Assembly (NCBI GenBank): GCA_013399115.1
Contig: VXAA01002999.1
Coordinates: forward strand, 186,001-250,000
DNA length: 64,000 nucleotides
Reading direction: 5' to 3'
DNA from: Anseranas semipalmata
Lineage: Eukaryota; Chordata; Aves; Anseriformes; Anseranatidae
Shown: one piece after another, positions 35,574 to 48,122 of the stretch
Layout of the letters: each line of letters begins with the position of its first letter
How positions within the stretch are numbered: the first letter of the stretch is position 1
Position numbers and translations under genes: made by a program
Notes under the pieces: generated by a model
What the model saw: only the letters and a program-made list of their open reading frames with translations
What the model was told of the DNA's origin: nothing
Database searches by the model: none

Positions 35574-38500
35574 AACTTTCCACAGATTGACAGCAACAGA
35601 TCTATATTCCCACATTTTTCTGGGTTGCCACGGTTATCTGCTTTCTTTGCAGCTATTTGAACTGGAATTTTTTAAAAAAAATCTCTTAGGAAAATACATA
35701 TTGTGCTGCATCCTGTAATTCCATTCTTCATTGGTAACTTCAGAGTATCAACATAAAAGGGCAGATAATTCAAACGCCCTGGACAATGTTAGGGATGTGA
35801 CATTATCAAAAGGATCTACAATCAGAATGATCTACTCTGTTATATTTTAGAGCCATATGGACAGTGATCAGCACTTACCAGTTGAAATGGCTGAGAAATA
35901 TTTTTTTAATTCTTGGACCCCGATGGAGGCCAACAGTGCACAGGCAGTGATAAGGCTTTTAATGCATGCAAATTTGCAAGGCACAATGCATTTAATAATC
36001 CCTCATCTGAGTAAGCTGTAAAGAAGCCAGCAGGAGAAATAATTAATTTACATTAATAGCTCTCAGGGTGGTTTGCTGTAGTGCCTGAGTTAAAAAAAAA
36101 ATAACCTGAAGAGCTGGAAGAGTTCACTCTGCAACAACTATTTGCATTTTGATTCTCTAAAAACCTATAAGTGCATAATTAGATATCAAACACTTGGTAC
36201 ATTTAACAGAGCACAAGATGTGCCAACAGCAAACTATAGTAACACAGCAATTTGCCAAAGAGTGGCAAAAACAGCTTTTCATAGGCATTGAGTTTACAAT
36301 TAGGGAATCATTACAGAGAAAGTCCTCATTATCCTGCATGATGGCAACTGATGGATCATTCTCATAAAGAGTCTTTTGAAGTAAAAATAGTGATGGAATA
36401 ATTGTATCACAATAAACCATATTAAATAGCATATAATACTGCAAAGTGACGTTAGCCTCATGAACTTCATGCCCTTCTAAAATCACTTTGGAAAATATAG
36501 TAAGTATGAAGAAATCTTGCATGAAAACACTGTTAACATCTACAACAGCTATTAACTTTCAGTTTCAACTGTTCAGTCTCTAATTTTTATTTTGTTCACA
36601 TTTAGCTTCACCTTAACACTTTCTCTGTTTTGTCTGGTTAGCCATTGGAGAGCTTTCTGTACAAAGGCGCAGTTCTAACATAACCATTTATATGTCAGCT
36701 TCATGCTCGGTCATGAAGGTAGATGGCAAAAGCACCATGCCTCTACAGTGATCTGGTTCTTGGGTGAACCTTTACCTCTTACACGGACCTTTTTAGACTC
36801 ATTAACATGCATAAAGCTAAAGAGTTGTCCTGCAGTGATTAAGATAAGGGTATGACATGTATTGCTTGAAGCCTTCCTTGCAATCCACCTTCCCCAAAAT
36901 GCCGATGTTCAAAAAACCCTACTTTTACATATAATGCTCCAAACTCTGGTCAATCAAGCAATCAGTCTCTAGTATTTAAGGAATGGCTTTACCTTTGCCT
37001 GGTAGATAACAGAACATCAGTTCTTATTCATGGCTAAATAATCATGAGCAGCAACATTCCTAAACATACACCAATATCCTGTCTAGTGAGTAACTGAGCA
37101 ATGCTGCATTAAAATATACTAATCAGCAGAAAAATTAAATACATTTTCCATAGAAGTGATACTCTGTTCTTTAGATATAACCCTAAAAGATGTTCAGCAT
37201 GCCTGAAATGGGATCTTTATATGACACTCCATGGACATATAATTCAGATGACTTTTTGTGATAGTGACTACATTCTTATTCTGTGTGAATTGAAATTGTA
37301 ATTATTGGAAAATACATTTCTGACAATTTGGTATTGGATTTAAACCAACACCAAAACAAGACATTTGATAAAACTATTTTTTCCCCAGAGAAGATATATT
37401 AATTATTTTTCAATGGAAATATTTTTCCCCAGTAAAAGTCTTATTCATCTGAAATGCTCTTTCAAATCAACATTTCAACGTTAAATTAAAATATTCACTC
37501 ATAGTTTAAAGAGATATTAAAAGACATTCTGCAAGAAATCTGCATTTGTAATCAGCACATACATTTTCTTCTGACAAATGATAATTACAAAAAAGCAGAA
37601 TGTATCTATAGATAAAAGTTGCACAGAAGTAATCTTAAATAATTTTAACACACTGCCTAATTTTGAGCCATGTTGAGTGGATTCTCAACATTTTAATATT
37701 AATAGAATAACATGAATCAAGTCATGACTCAATGTGACTATATGCTGTGTTTAGTTCAGATACCAGAGTTTTAAGCAGCATGAGAACACATTTCCTAATT
37801 TTGATTCTCCATATGGCAGGCTTTGTTTCGCTTTCCACTATGCAATGTTATATAGAAGTCATTGTAACAGACACTATTTTCAGAACACAAATATTTGATA
37901 TCATCTGCTGAACAACCACATTAGTCAGTGAGATAAATGGATGCATTCAGTAGTTGCTTTCTAACACACTTTTTAAAATAATCATGGTTGCAGAGGGCTG
38001 AATTACATTTTCCTACCTACGGTAAGTATTATCTTAATGGGATATAGAGTTCAAGTGAAATCAGTGGGAAGAAAGTTAAAGATGTGACAAGAGATAGGGT
38101 CAGGGTTCGGTATGTTGCTCTTCAGGTATGTATTGACATCTTCATTCATGGAAAGAAGCATCCACACTAGAAGTAATGGTTAGTAAACATCTCCTGCCTT
38201 GTCTTTCATTTCCTTCATCTCACAGAGAAATATGAAGTGAGGAAACAGGTATCAGGAATCCTACCAGTCTTTCCAAACTGTGATGAATATAACTGTATGG
38301 GAGGATACGGAGTTGTAGCATGCCTTTTGGTTACCTGGTAAGAATCATCTGAACAGCTGCATTCAGACATACACATGCATGCACACCCAGAGAAATATTC
38401 AGACATTTTGTAACACAGGGATTTAATTTGTTACGCTCCCCTTCTCTTGCAACCAGCGCGCAAGTATGCTTTTCCTGCTCCTGAAGGTTTGACTAGGAGA

Positions 38501-41500
38501 AAGGATGGTGAAGGGACAATGAACCAAGCTAATTAATGACCTCGGGGTGGAAGACAAACAAGATCATTCTGGGTGGAGGAGTAACCAGTCAGTCATGTTT
38601 TCCCATCTATTCTTAAAATGCGGGACTTCTTTTCCAGGTTTTGATTTCATTACCAGACAGTCACCGCTCCATCTTCCAGACGCTTACCACTGCATATGAC
38701 CTTTTGCAGAAAGGAAGAGTAATTCTCATACATCACCATGCTGCATCTCACAGTGCAGAAAGATCTCATTATCTGTTCCATACCAGTATATAAACTCTGA
38801 TTATTCATGCAATGATATGAGTGGAGCTTCCCAAATGTGAGAGATCATGTCACAGTCCTTATATTCATTGTTTCATTTTATTGTTGTATTCATCTAATTT
38901 GTTTTTCTTTTGTTCTGCTTTTTTTTTTTTTTGCTTTTACTTTCCCACACTAGTGCTTAGAGTGCTTTATCTTACACGATACTACCGTATCACTGCAGTG
39001 GAATATCGCATATATGCTAAGCTCCAGAATGCACACATTCTTTCAAAGAACAAAGGCTTAAGAAATACGAGAATAGTGATCAAACTTTTTGTACCACAAC
39101 TTACGATTTTTTTTCCTGAAGGGTATTACATTCAAGTAATTAGTATTTTTAAGCATTATATGAATGCAATACTAATCCTTAAGTGGATTAATTGATATAT
39201 ATTTATTTTAGGCCCTTCCAATATGGAGCAGTATATCGCATATCAAAACTGCAGTTCGTAGTAAACCACAGATTTTAATACAGGATCTACGAGAACACAT
39301 TTCCTTCTAACCTTTTATGACCAAAAGTTAGTGGCTGGTAATGTTTTAAAAGCATCCAGGTGCTTCAAGGTAAAAGTTTTTACCACATTTGAGTAACTAA
39401 TTCTTTCTTTTTACAATATTTCTAGAAAGCCTTCTCTGAAGCACTATGCTTGTGTCAATGTCAGTGGAGCCATTTTTACCAATTAAGAACTAGAGAATGA
39501 ATGTAACTGCATGAAGCTTCTTCACAAATCTCCCCCACTACTCTCGCTCTTATAATATGTACATCTTTTCTGTTGTCTGAAGTTGTACTTTTACGCAGGG
39601 ATCTTGTTGCCCCTTTTTCTTCTGGATTAGAAGCATCTCTTTATAGCTGTCTTAGACTACAGTCAGTTCATCACAGGCAGTCATACATAAACTAAATAGA
39701 CATAATTTCTTAAGTTCCATACTTCTCCCCATGTTTCTGCAGACCTTGACCAATTCGCTTTGCACTTTTCTGCATGGATTTCAGCATGGTCACATTTTTC
39801 ATAAAATGGATGTGCCATTAAAGTCTCTCTAAAGCAAGATACATACACCATTCTTCTAAATTGCAACTTACTTTCCTCACAGATTGATAAATTACAGTAT
39901 ATGACTACAAATGCTTTATAAATATTCATTGAGATATACAATGGGAAAGTGACTTCAGAGAATTTGACTCAAAAACCTTGCTGTATGATGAAAGAACACA
40001 AAAAACTTAAATCAACATTAAAAAATACATTTTTGCAACACATCCTAAGTATAAAATAGTACCATGTGCCAGACTACACAGGCATTTGACAGTAAAATAA
40101 CTGGTTATAATGAGAGTCTGTACAAACCAAAAAATTTCATTTTCATAGTCCATGACAGTCAAGAGACCGTAATTACTTTGTAGTACTCAGCTCAACATCA
40201 AATATTAAATGCAGACATGAGGACATGAACTAAATTTGTAGCAAGAGACTAAGCAAAAGTATTCCACATTTCCTAATTATTTGGTTTCTCTTTACCATAC
40301 AAACTACTAAAATTGTAACTAATTCTATAAATATTACTGGGCTTATTTACATGCGAGTGAAACAGCACCATCATATTCCCTCTCTTTGCCTCTAAAGGAA
40401 CTTTTTTCTTAGCCAAGACTAAGAAAGTTAAGCTTATCTAAATAACACTCAAGCAAAATCATACCTTCTACTGAGAGAGACCTGGAGGCACAGTGTTCTC
40501 AGAGGGAGGTCACAGATCACTGAATTTATTCCCTGCCTCAGTTGTTACAGCTTGGAATAATCACCTGAAGGCTTAATCTAAATACAATAACAGTTATTGC
40601 CAGAGACTAATCTTTAATCCATGAGGTTTATTCATGTCACAGAACACTGTTGTTCTCCAAGGCTTTTTCACCAGGAGACAAACTGCAGAGATGAAGTTGA
40701 AGGCTTGCAGATGGTTTGGGAAGGAATGGTGGAAATGTTCCTGCTTTCTTATATTCAGCTGGGGAATAAAGTAACATTTGTAGATGAGCCCAAAGCATGC
40801 ATCTATACCAATTAACCAGCATTAGGGGAAACAGATTATACTACTGGGATAGACTAGCAAATTGGGAAGCAGCTGACAGAAAGTAATTTTTTTTTATTTT
40901 GCTTTTTAATATAGGTTATCATGTGTACCAAGTACTACAACTTTATAGAGAATTTAACAAAAAGTCACTGTAGATAAGTTAGAAAACTTTCAGGTAAATT
41001 TTATACATCATGCTGGAAACCAAACTCTGAAACCTGGTTTGACTTCCAAAGCAGGAAAGTAGAATGGGGATGAAAATGACAACTTCACATCCTCTGACCC
41101 TCTACATTTGCAAGTAAATTGCACCAAATGCATTTCGGTAACTCTGACAAACTCAGAAAAAAAAACTGCTGCTCCTCCTTATAGTGACTCTTACCAGTTC
41201 AAACAATAAGTCATCTCATCTTGAAAAGCTGCCTATTTCAATTTATCTCTCTGCTCAAATGCCATCAAATTTCTGGCAAAATTCTACAGCAAGTTCAACC
41301 ACAGAAGAGTCAAAGTGGTCAAACAGCTGCCAGGGACACCTCAGGATCTAACCCAGAGCTCACTGAGGGCGGTCACTGATTCAAAGGCTTTGGGGTAACT
41401 CACAAACAAAGAAACTAAACTGCATACAGTATTAAGTTAGGTGATCTTAAGGAAAGGTTACAGAAAGATATGTTCATCTCTAATGTTGAATAAAATAAAT

Positions 41501-44163
41501 CAGGGCTAAAAATGTACCAGAAGTAACTTCAGCAGAGTTTCTGTCATTATCCTAACTGAAGTAAATTGCAAAGGCAATTATTTTCATGTATGTATTCTTT
41601 ATCTTTAGATCCTATCAACAGGCTATTATTTCCTGGTTTTGTGCATTTCTAAAATGTGTTAGACTTCTAGTCTTAAATTTGAATTTGTATTTTCATAATG
41701 ATTATGCAAATAGTTTATATCACTTTGCTGTTAAACTATATTCCTTCTCCAAAATAAGTGTTAGTAAGAATCAGGCTGTTCTGCTTCTAGGGAAAATACT
41801 CTTTTTCAACATTAAAGGCTATATTTTCTGAATAAAACAGTTTCATCACAAATTTTGGAACAAAATTCTTAACCAGTTTATATCAGCCAAAAAATTTGGC
41901 CTTCTCCTTTGATTATAGTGTATTAGCACACAACTTTGGTTTCACTTGGGAATTCTTTTTCAGAGAAATAATGGTTCATTTATCAGAAAACCTCAATAAC
42001 TAAGCTTAAAAACTGAAATAGAAGATTCACCCTTCTCTTCCATCTTTTGAAGTGTTCTCAAAACCTTTCCTGTCATACTGATGATCCACTTAAACTTTTT
42101 CATCTTAATCTGATTACTTGGTTCACACTGCTTCAGAAATTAGCCTGCAAAAGATGCGTTAGTCAAATGCCAAGAGCTCATCTTCATTACAACAGTGCTA
42201 TGTGATCACTTCTTACATCATATTTCCACAAGTAGACAATTGTATAACCTACTGTAAAATCCACTTATTTCCTTATTACCAAAGGGAATTTTACTGTCAG
42301 AAGGACCTACATGCATTTTTATCAGTCAAGTTTACTAAAAAGCAGACAGAACTGTTGTACGGCCTTGGAAATCTCAGCAATACTTCCAAAACTGCTGCAT
42401 TTGCTGTTTTGTGATACCACAAAGCAAACAAAAAATTCTTGATATCCAAGTACGATTTTCACATTTATGTTTATATATCTATTCTGCCCTCCACGTTTTC
42501 TGTTTTCTCATTGTTTGGCTTAAAGGATAGGTTTGATTAGGATTAAGACAGCTGTGTTTTGCGCATTGCCAATAGTCTTCAGTTTGAAGTACTTAGATTT
42601 GATCCACTATTGTATTACTAGTCCACCATGAACACTGTAATAGCTGGCTGGCACCATTCCTCATTGTAATTCTAATTCTAATCTTTTGTACCTATATTTC
42701 TCTTTGTATGCACCTGCACATCCCAACACAGCACTCCTAGTTTAAATGCTGTGATGACTAGTCTTATTCCTGTTGGTCTTGCAAATCGAATGGCTGTGGT
42801 TTGGATAGGGGGGCAAGGATGGAATAAATAATGTCCTGGATAGAATCATATTTTGAAAAGAGCTGTATCTTTCATAAATTTAATGCTGCACTGTTATGAT
42901 TCTGAAACAAAAAAGAACCTTGTGCAGTCAAACATGCTTCTGCAAACTGCATTTTTTTCCCCTCTTCACCCCGTATCATCCACAAATCCCTTTTATCAGG
43001 TTAGGATTACAATTCTTTTAAACACACATTAAACTATGTCATTAGTTTAAAACTTGAACTGATCAAAAGCAAAAGATATTTTTCATCATTTTTCAGGACT
43101 TGTCTGGCAGTTCTGATTTTGCAAAGTTCTTAGGCAGTGGAAAGAGACTACACAAACCTAGAGGAGATGCAAGTCTAAAGAGAACCTCAGTTTAAACTTG
43201 TCTAAGAAGTCCTCCAGCATTTATACCACAGCTACCAGGAAACACTATATACTCTTCCTCATCGGACACCTTATCAGTAACACCTCTCTAGCTGCGTATC
43301 ACATCTAAATTCAGGCTGTTGGCTTGAACGAAGCGAGTAGAGTGCTGATTTATTGTGGAGTTGTCCAGCTTTCATTGTTTTTATATTGTCTGGAACACCT
43401 CTGAAGGTGGTGTTATTTCAAAAGCACGATACTATCAACGCAGAGTTTAATCAATACTCTCCCTCTGATGATTTCACTTTAAAGAATACTCAGAGTATTT
43501 CTATCCACATACAATTTCTTTGATTGAAAATTAAAATTAAAGTCACCAAAATGTAAAACCAACCAGGGCCTCAAAACCTAGCAGTTTCTCTTAACGAATG
43601 CATTACTAATACATTTAAGTATTTCATACTTAATTCTGTGCAATTAGCAGACTTGCCATTACACATAGCAACACTCCTTCTGGATCACAAAACACTATGG
43701 CTATGAAAAGATTAAAGTTGTATTGTTTTTTATTCTTTAATACTAAAATCAACATTTCAGCAAAGTGGCATGACAATCTTTTCCATAATCTTAGGAAAAG
43801 TGCTCATGAATTTATTTCAAGGTTTTTGTCCTTGTATTAGGAGAGTGAGGACTGCAGAAATTTCTGTTCATCTATTTGTATATTAAAGACTGACAGGCAT
43901 GGCAATTATTCACAAACTAAGTCTGTCAATTCTATTCCAATGATAGATGTCAGCACTTTTAACTTACCTTTAGTGAATTTATAAAGCTCTAAAAGATATC
44001 TGGAAGTTTAAGCTCATTCCTCTTTTTACTTTTTGCTTCCATGCCAGTAAGAAAATCTTCCAAGTTACCTGAGTGAGGCTTTGCAACTTTTATATTAAAA
44101 CATTTTATATTAAATCAGTAATAACTCAGAAACTTAACAGCTATGCCAGAAATAAATATCTGC
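35574..44163. other. AT-rich non-coding DNA with possible conserved elements
   Basis: No gene recognised. The stretch 35990-36520 has balanced composition, homeobox-like TAATTA cores and a 121-codon minus frame without a known domain. It looks like a conserved non-coding element rather than coding DNA. Other items: an 8-bp perfect hairpin at 37670-37691, a T14 run at 38919-38932, and two similar ATATCGCATAT-containing stretches in opposite orientation at about 38990-39015 and 39232-39258. Confidence 0.5.
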
Positions 44164-44179
44164 AAAAAAAAAAAAAAAA
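44164..44179 (+). repeat. Poly(A) tract, 16 A
   Basis: Uninterrupted A16 with no recognisable retroposed sequence upstream. Confidence 0.95.
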
Positions 44180-44330
44180 CTGGTTTCCACTTAATGTATG
44201 TCAATATCAACAACAGAAGACTTGTTTATGGGAGATCTGTGTACTTGGACATATATTTATGCTAAACTTTACTCAGTTGAGTCTGCTGGATAGGAGAAGT
44301 TCTACATTCAAGGAGAAATGTACCAATTGG

Positions 44331-44356
44331 ATTTTTTATTTATTTATTTATTTTTA
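44331..44356 (+). repeat. ATTT microsatellite
   Basis: About five ATTT units preceded by a T-run. Confidence 0.9.
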
Positions 44357-46576
44357 AGTGATCAGGCCTGTGGGAGGTTAAACTGAAAGGATGAAACAAA
44401 TTCAGCTCTCTATTTCCCATCTGACCTGCAAATCCCTATCTGGAACTTCTTAGCTTTGCTTAGCTATTTAATTCGTTATTCTGCTGCAATATTTACACTG
44501 TCATGTGCACTGCTGTAGGTGTCCCAGTCAGTGTCACATAGCTGTTGGGTTTCAGGCAAATGGAATTTTTACTGTTCACACCAACCAAGCCAGAACTAAA
44601 TTTTTAGATGAGAAGCTCAAAGGACTTTTTATAAACAAGAAACTTTGTCCTTTCTATTTCACTCATATGGAAACTAAGAATATGCTCTTGTAATAGGATC
44701 ATTCTCTGGTTTATTTAACAAGTGTTCTCAGAATTCATTTCTAGATTCTAGTATAACCATACAATTTCTACTCCCAACAATTCTTAAATAAAATGTTTAC
44801 AAACTGGAGTGCAGACATGATTTCTAGTTATTTTACAGTTACCTAATTTGAAGTTAATTACATCCTCAGTCAGGACAACTCAGTTTGATACCACTAATTT
44901 ACCTCAATTATCCAAATGGCATTTAATTGTTTTTTTTTTTTTTAATGCATTACTCAAATGCAAATATAGCTCAAGCTTGATGTTTTCCTTTTGCAAGAGA
45001 AACCCTTAGACTGTTTTTGATTTGCATAACTTTGAAGACTTTTCTTCATTATAAATATTGACAACAGATTTTAAATGTACTTCCTATTAATAAAGCGTCT
45101 TTAAAAAAACCACATTTCAGGCTCAAAGCCCATTTTGCAAATGGCTGAGTACTTTCTGTAAAGCTTGCTAACAGTGGCAGAGTACCATCTTTCCTCCCTA
45201 GCAGTTTTCAACCTCTTCAATTTGTGCATTAATAGATTTTCCACTGGAGAGGAAATCCCTGTATAACAAATGTAAGTGTCCTTAGCACAAGCCTGGTTTA
45301 CGTAGTTTTTATTGCACATGCCTTACAGAAGCCTTCAGACCAGTTTGGAAACCATTACTCGGAAATCCAGCAGCATACCACTTTGATTTCTAACTCTGGG
45401 AGAAAAAAAAACAGTACTCAGGTGGAACCCAACCCCGACGTCCAGCTCTGCTGATGACCTGGGTAAATCCCATTGAATTCATTTTGCTTTATTATGCCAA
45501 AATTGTCATTTGCGAAATGAGGGTAATTTATGAGACACACAGAGATCCTGGGGTGAACAGCAATGAAAATGAAAAACCAAAACTAAAAACAATCCAAAAC
45601 TTTCTCCAGAAAGTATCCCATTCACTGGGATTTGCATTAGCACTTTGATACCAAGCCCATCAAACTGTGCATTTCTTTGGAGGGAACAAAGAACAGCTTG
45701 TCTCCACAGTCTATTTTAATTACCACCAAACTGCACTGGAAACTTAGCAATTTTGAATTTCATAACACCCATGACTGACATTCCTAATTAATACTATTGT
45801 TTTTCTCCTCTGGCTGCATTTCCTGAGTGCCAACACACATAGCATACACAATAAACAGACATTAAAGAAAATAACATCAATGTTAATCTCTAGCACAAAT
45901 ATATCAAATGCCTCAGCGAAGTGCACAGAAAAGGATAGCATTCCTATAAATAATGGATCATTGCAGCCTGGAAATCTTTCCCCTCCCACGCTAATAAGAT
46001 GATAATCTTTCTCCTCCTGTGTCCTTGCCTTTGAATTTCAGTGCTGCATTGGCTAAAGTGCATTACCAGCTCTTCTTGTCATGCTGCTTTGAAGTTTGAA
46101 AACGAACGAACCTTCCAAAGAGGGAAGCAGAAATGGTCTAATGACGATATAATGCAAAACGCTCTGCTGTGTGGGAGTCCCTGATTAACCCTGATACCAA
46201 ATTTTTCTTTTCATTTCTGTAGTTTTCATGTAGATCTAAGGCCAGGAAAATTCCCAAGGCTGTGCATCTAGTTCGTGTTAGTTCACTCTGGGCACATCTC
46301 TGATGCGCGGTAGAGCTCAGAGATCTCCAGGGTACCCCAGACTAAGTCCAGAAGCAGAATTAGCACATTTGAAGGCAACAGCAACACCCAGCTGACAACT
46401 GTCCACACCTCAATTATGAGCAGAGCTGGGTTTTTTGCCTGCATGGTATTGTACTGAACAACATGGACATACCAGCATCTTTAAGAATATTACCTGTTAC
46501 TGATTTCAGTGCCGGAGACTGTGTGGAGAGAAAAATATTTAATTCAAATATTATTTTCATTTCATAAATGCTAAAG

Positions 46577-46595
46577 TTTTTTTTTTTTTTTTTTT
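46577..46595 (+). repeat. Poly(T) tract, 19 T
   Basis: Longest homopolymer in the window. It would read as a poly(A) tail on the minus strand, but no retroposon body was recognised beside it. Confidence 0.95.
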
Positions 46596-48106
46596 AGTTC
46601 TCGCAATGAAATAGTGTTTTTGATATAATAAGGAAAAATGTGATTGAAAGAAAGTAAGAAGAGTAATGCAAGAAGCAAATGGATTCTTACAGGTGCTGTG
46701 GAAATTATTTCATTTATAAATGCTGTATTGATGTGGCCTCACAAACAACCCCTCATAACCCATTCAATTTAAGTGGAACCCAAAGCATCCTACAAACACA
46801 TCTTAGTTTGTCCATCCCTAGACTGGATAAAACAAAATCACTTTGCTGAGTTCTGGATGTAGATGTGGCCAAGATCAGCCTGGAGCAGGCCAGATAGCTT
46901 AACATCTCTACGCTTTTGATCCAAAATTTAGAATATCGCTTTTAAAGAATTTAAATTGAAATATATCTCAAAAAAAAAAGCAGTAACCCTTCATATTCTC
47001 TACATTGATCAAAAATATTGAAATTAGAATCCTCTAGATATGAATCACATCGACAGTCACTATCAGCACACAAACATGCAGATGATACACTTAACCACAT
47101 TTGTTTCTTTCCTAAACTGGACAGTTCTTCCATGCTAGATCCCTGGTCACAGATCTCCCAGTAAAAGAAATTTCATAAAACTTTTATGTGTCTCTTTGAA
47201 ATTATGATTGCAAGAGCTAAATACATTTCTAACTACAGTGAACTGGAAAGGGCTTTTACGCATTTAAATATAGACTTAGAGACTTTAGTTTAAATGTTGG
47301 ATGATGGAAGGGTGTATGGAAATCTTACTGTGTCTTCTGTTTCTAACTCTGTAGACTGCTTTCAAATTTCTCACTTCCACAAGAACCAACAAAAACAGAA
47401 AATGAGTAGTATGACTTGGAAGCGATATTCAGAAATGGATGCAACTGTTGGACTCTGTTCTGCAGCACTGTTCAGTGAAACTAATGTATGTATGACTGAT
47501 TGCAAAATCTGTTCTTTTGGAGATTGGGCAGTAAATGTTTTTTTTCCTAGCCCTTGAAAATGCTAAAAATATCAGAATCTCAGTAAAATGTCAAAATTTT
47601 CAAAGCACTGAATTTGTTTAATAGTTCTCATATGCTTTTGACTTAAATTGCGCTTTTCTTTTCTTTAAACTGTCTATCTAAACTGAACTGAAATTTCAAA
47701 ACAGAATAATTAAATCAAGTTGGGGGAAAAAAGTGTCATATGAAAATATATAGAAAATACAGTGGATGGTTTCACAACTTCAAGCTTTTCTTTAAAATGT
47801 TCTGAGTTAGGATAACTACTTGAACAAGCTCTCTATTGTCAATGGTTTCAAGTTCTGCAAGTTATTTTTGGTTAAAATGACTACAAAATTTCAAAATGTT
47901 TATTTTTGCTTCACTTTCAAGCCATATGAGAAAGCAAAAAGTGTCATATATACTTAATCCTAGTAACTGATTTATCTATAACCTTGCTAATGTCAAGCAG
48001 AGTGTCCATCTACAGATTTTGAAGACTTTTATCACAAGGTCATTCAGTCAGTAATTCTTTCTTTCAACACAACATTCAAAGTCCAAAAGCCTGGGCTTGT
48101 CATGTG

Positions 48107-48122
48107 TTTTTTTTTTTTTTTT
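48107..48122 (+). repeat. Poly(T) tract, 16 T
   Basis: Uninterrupted T16; no adjacent element identified. Confidence 0.95.

Noticed and set aside
36157..36522. Host exon on the minus strand
   Set aside because: No recognised domain, no convincing splice sites, and the sequence texture fits non-coding DNA.
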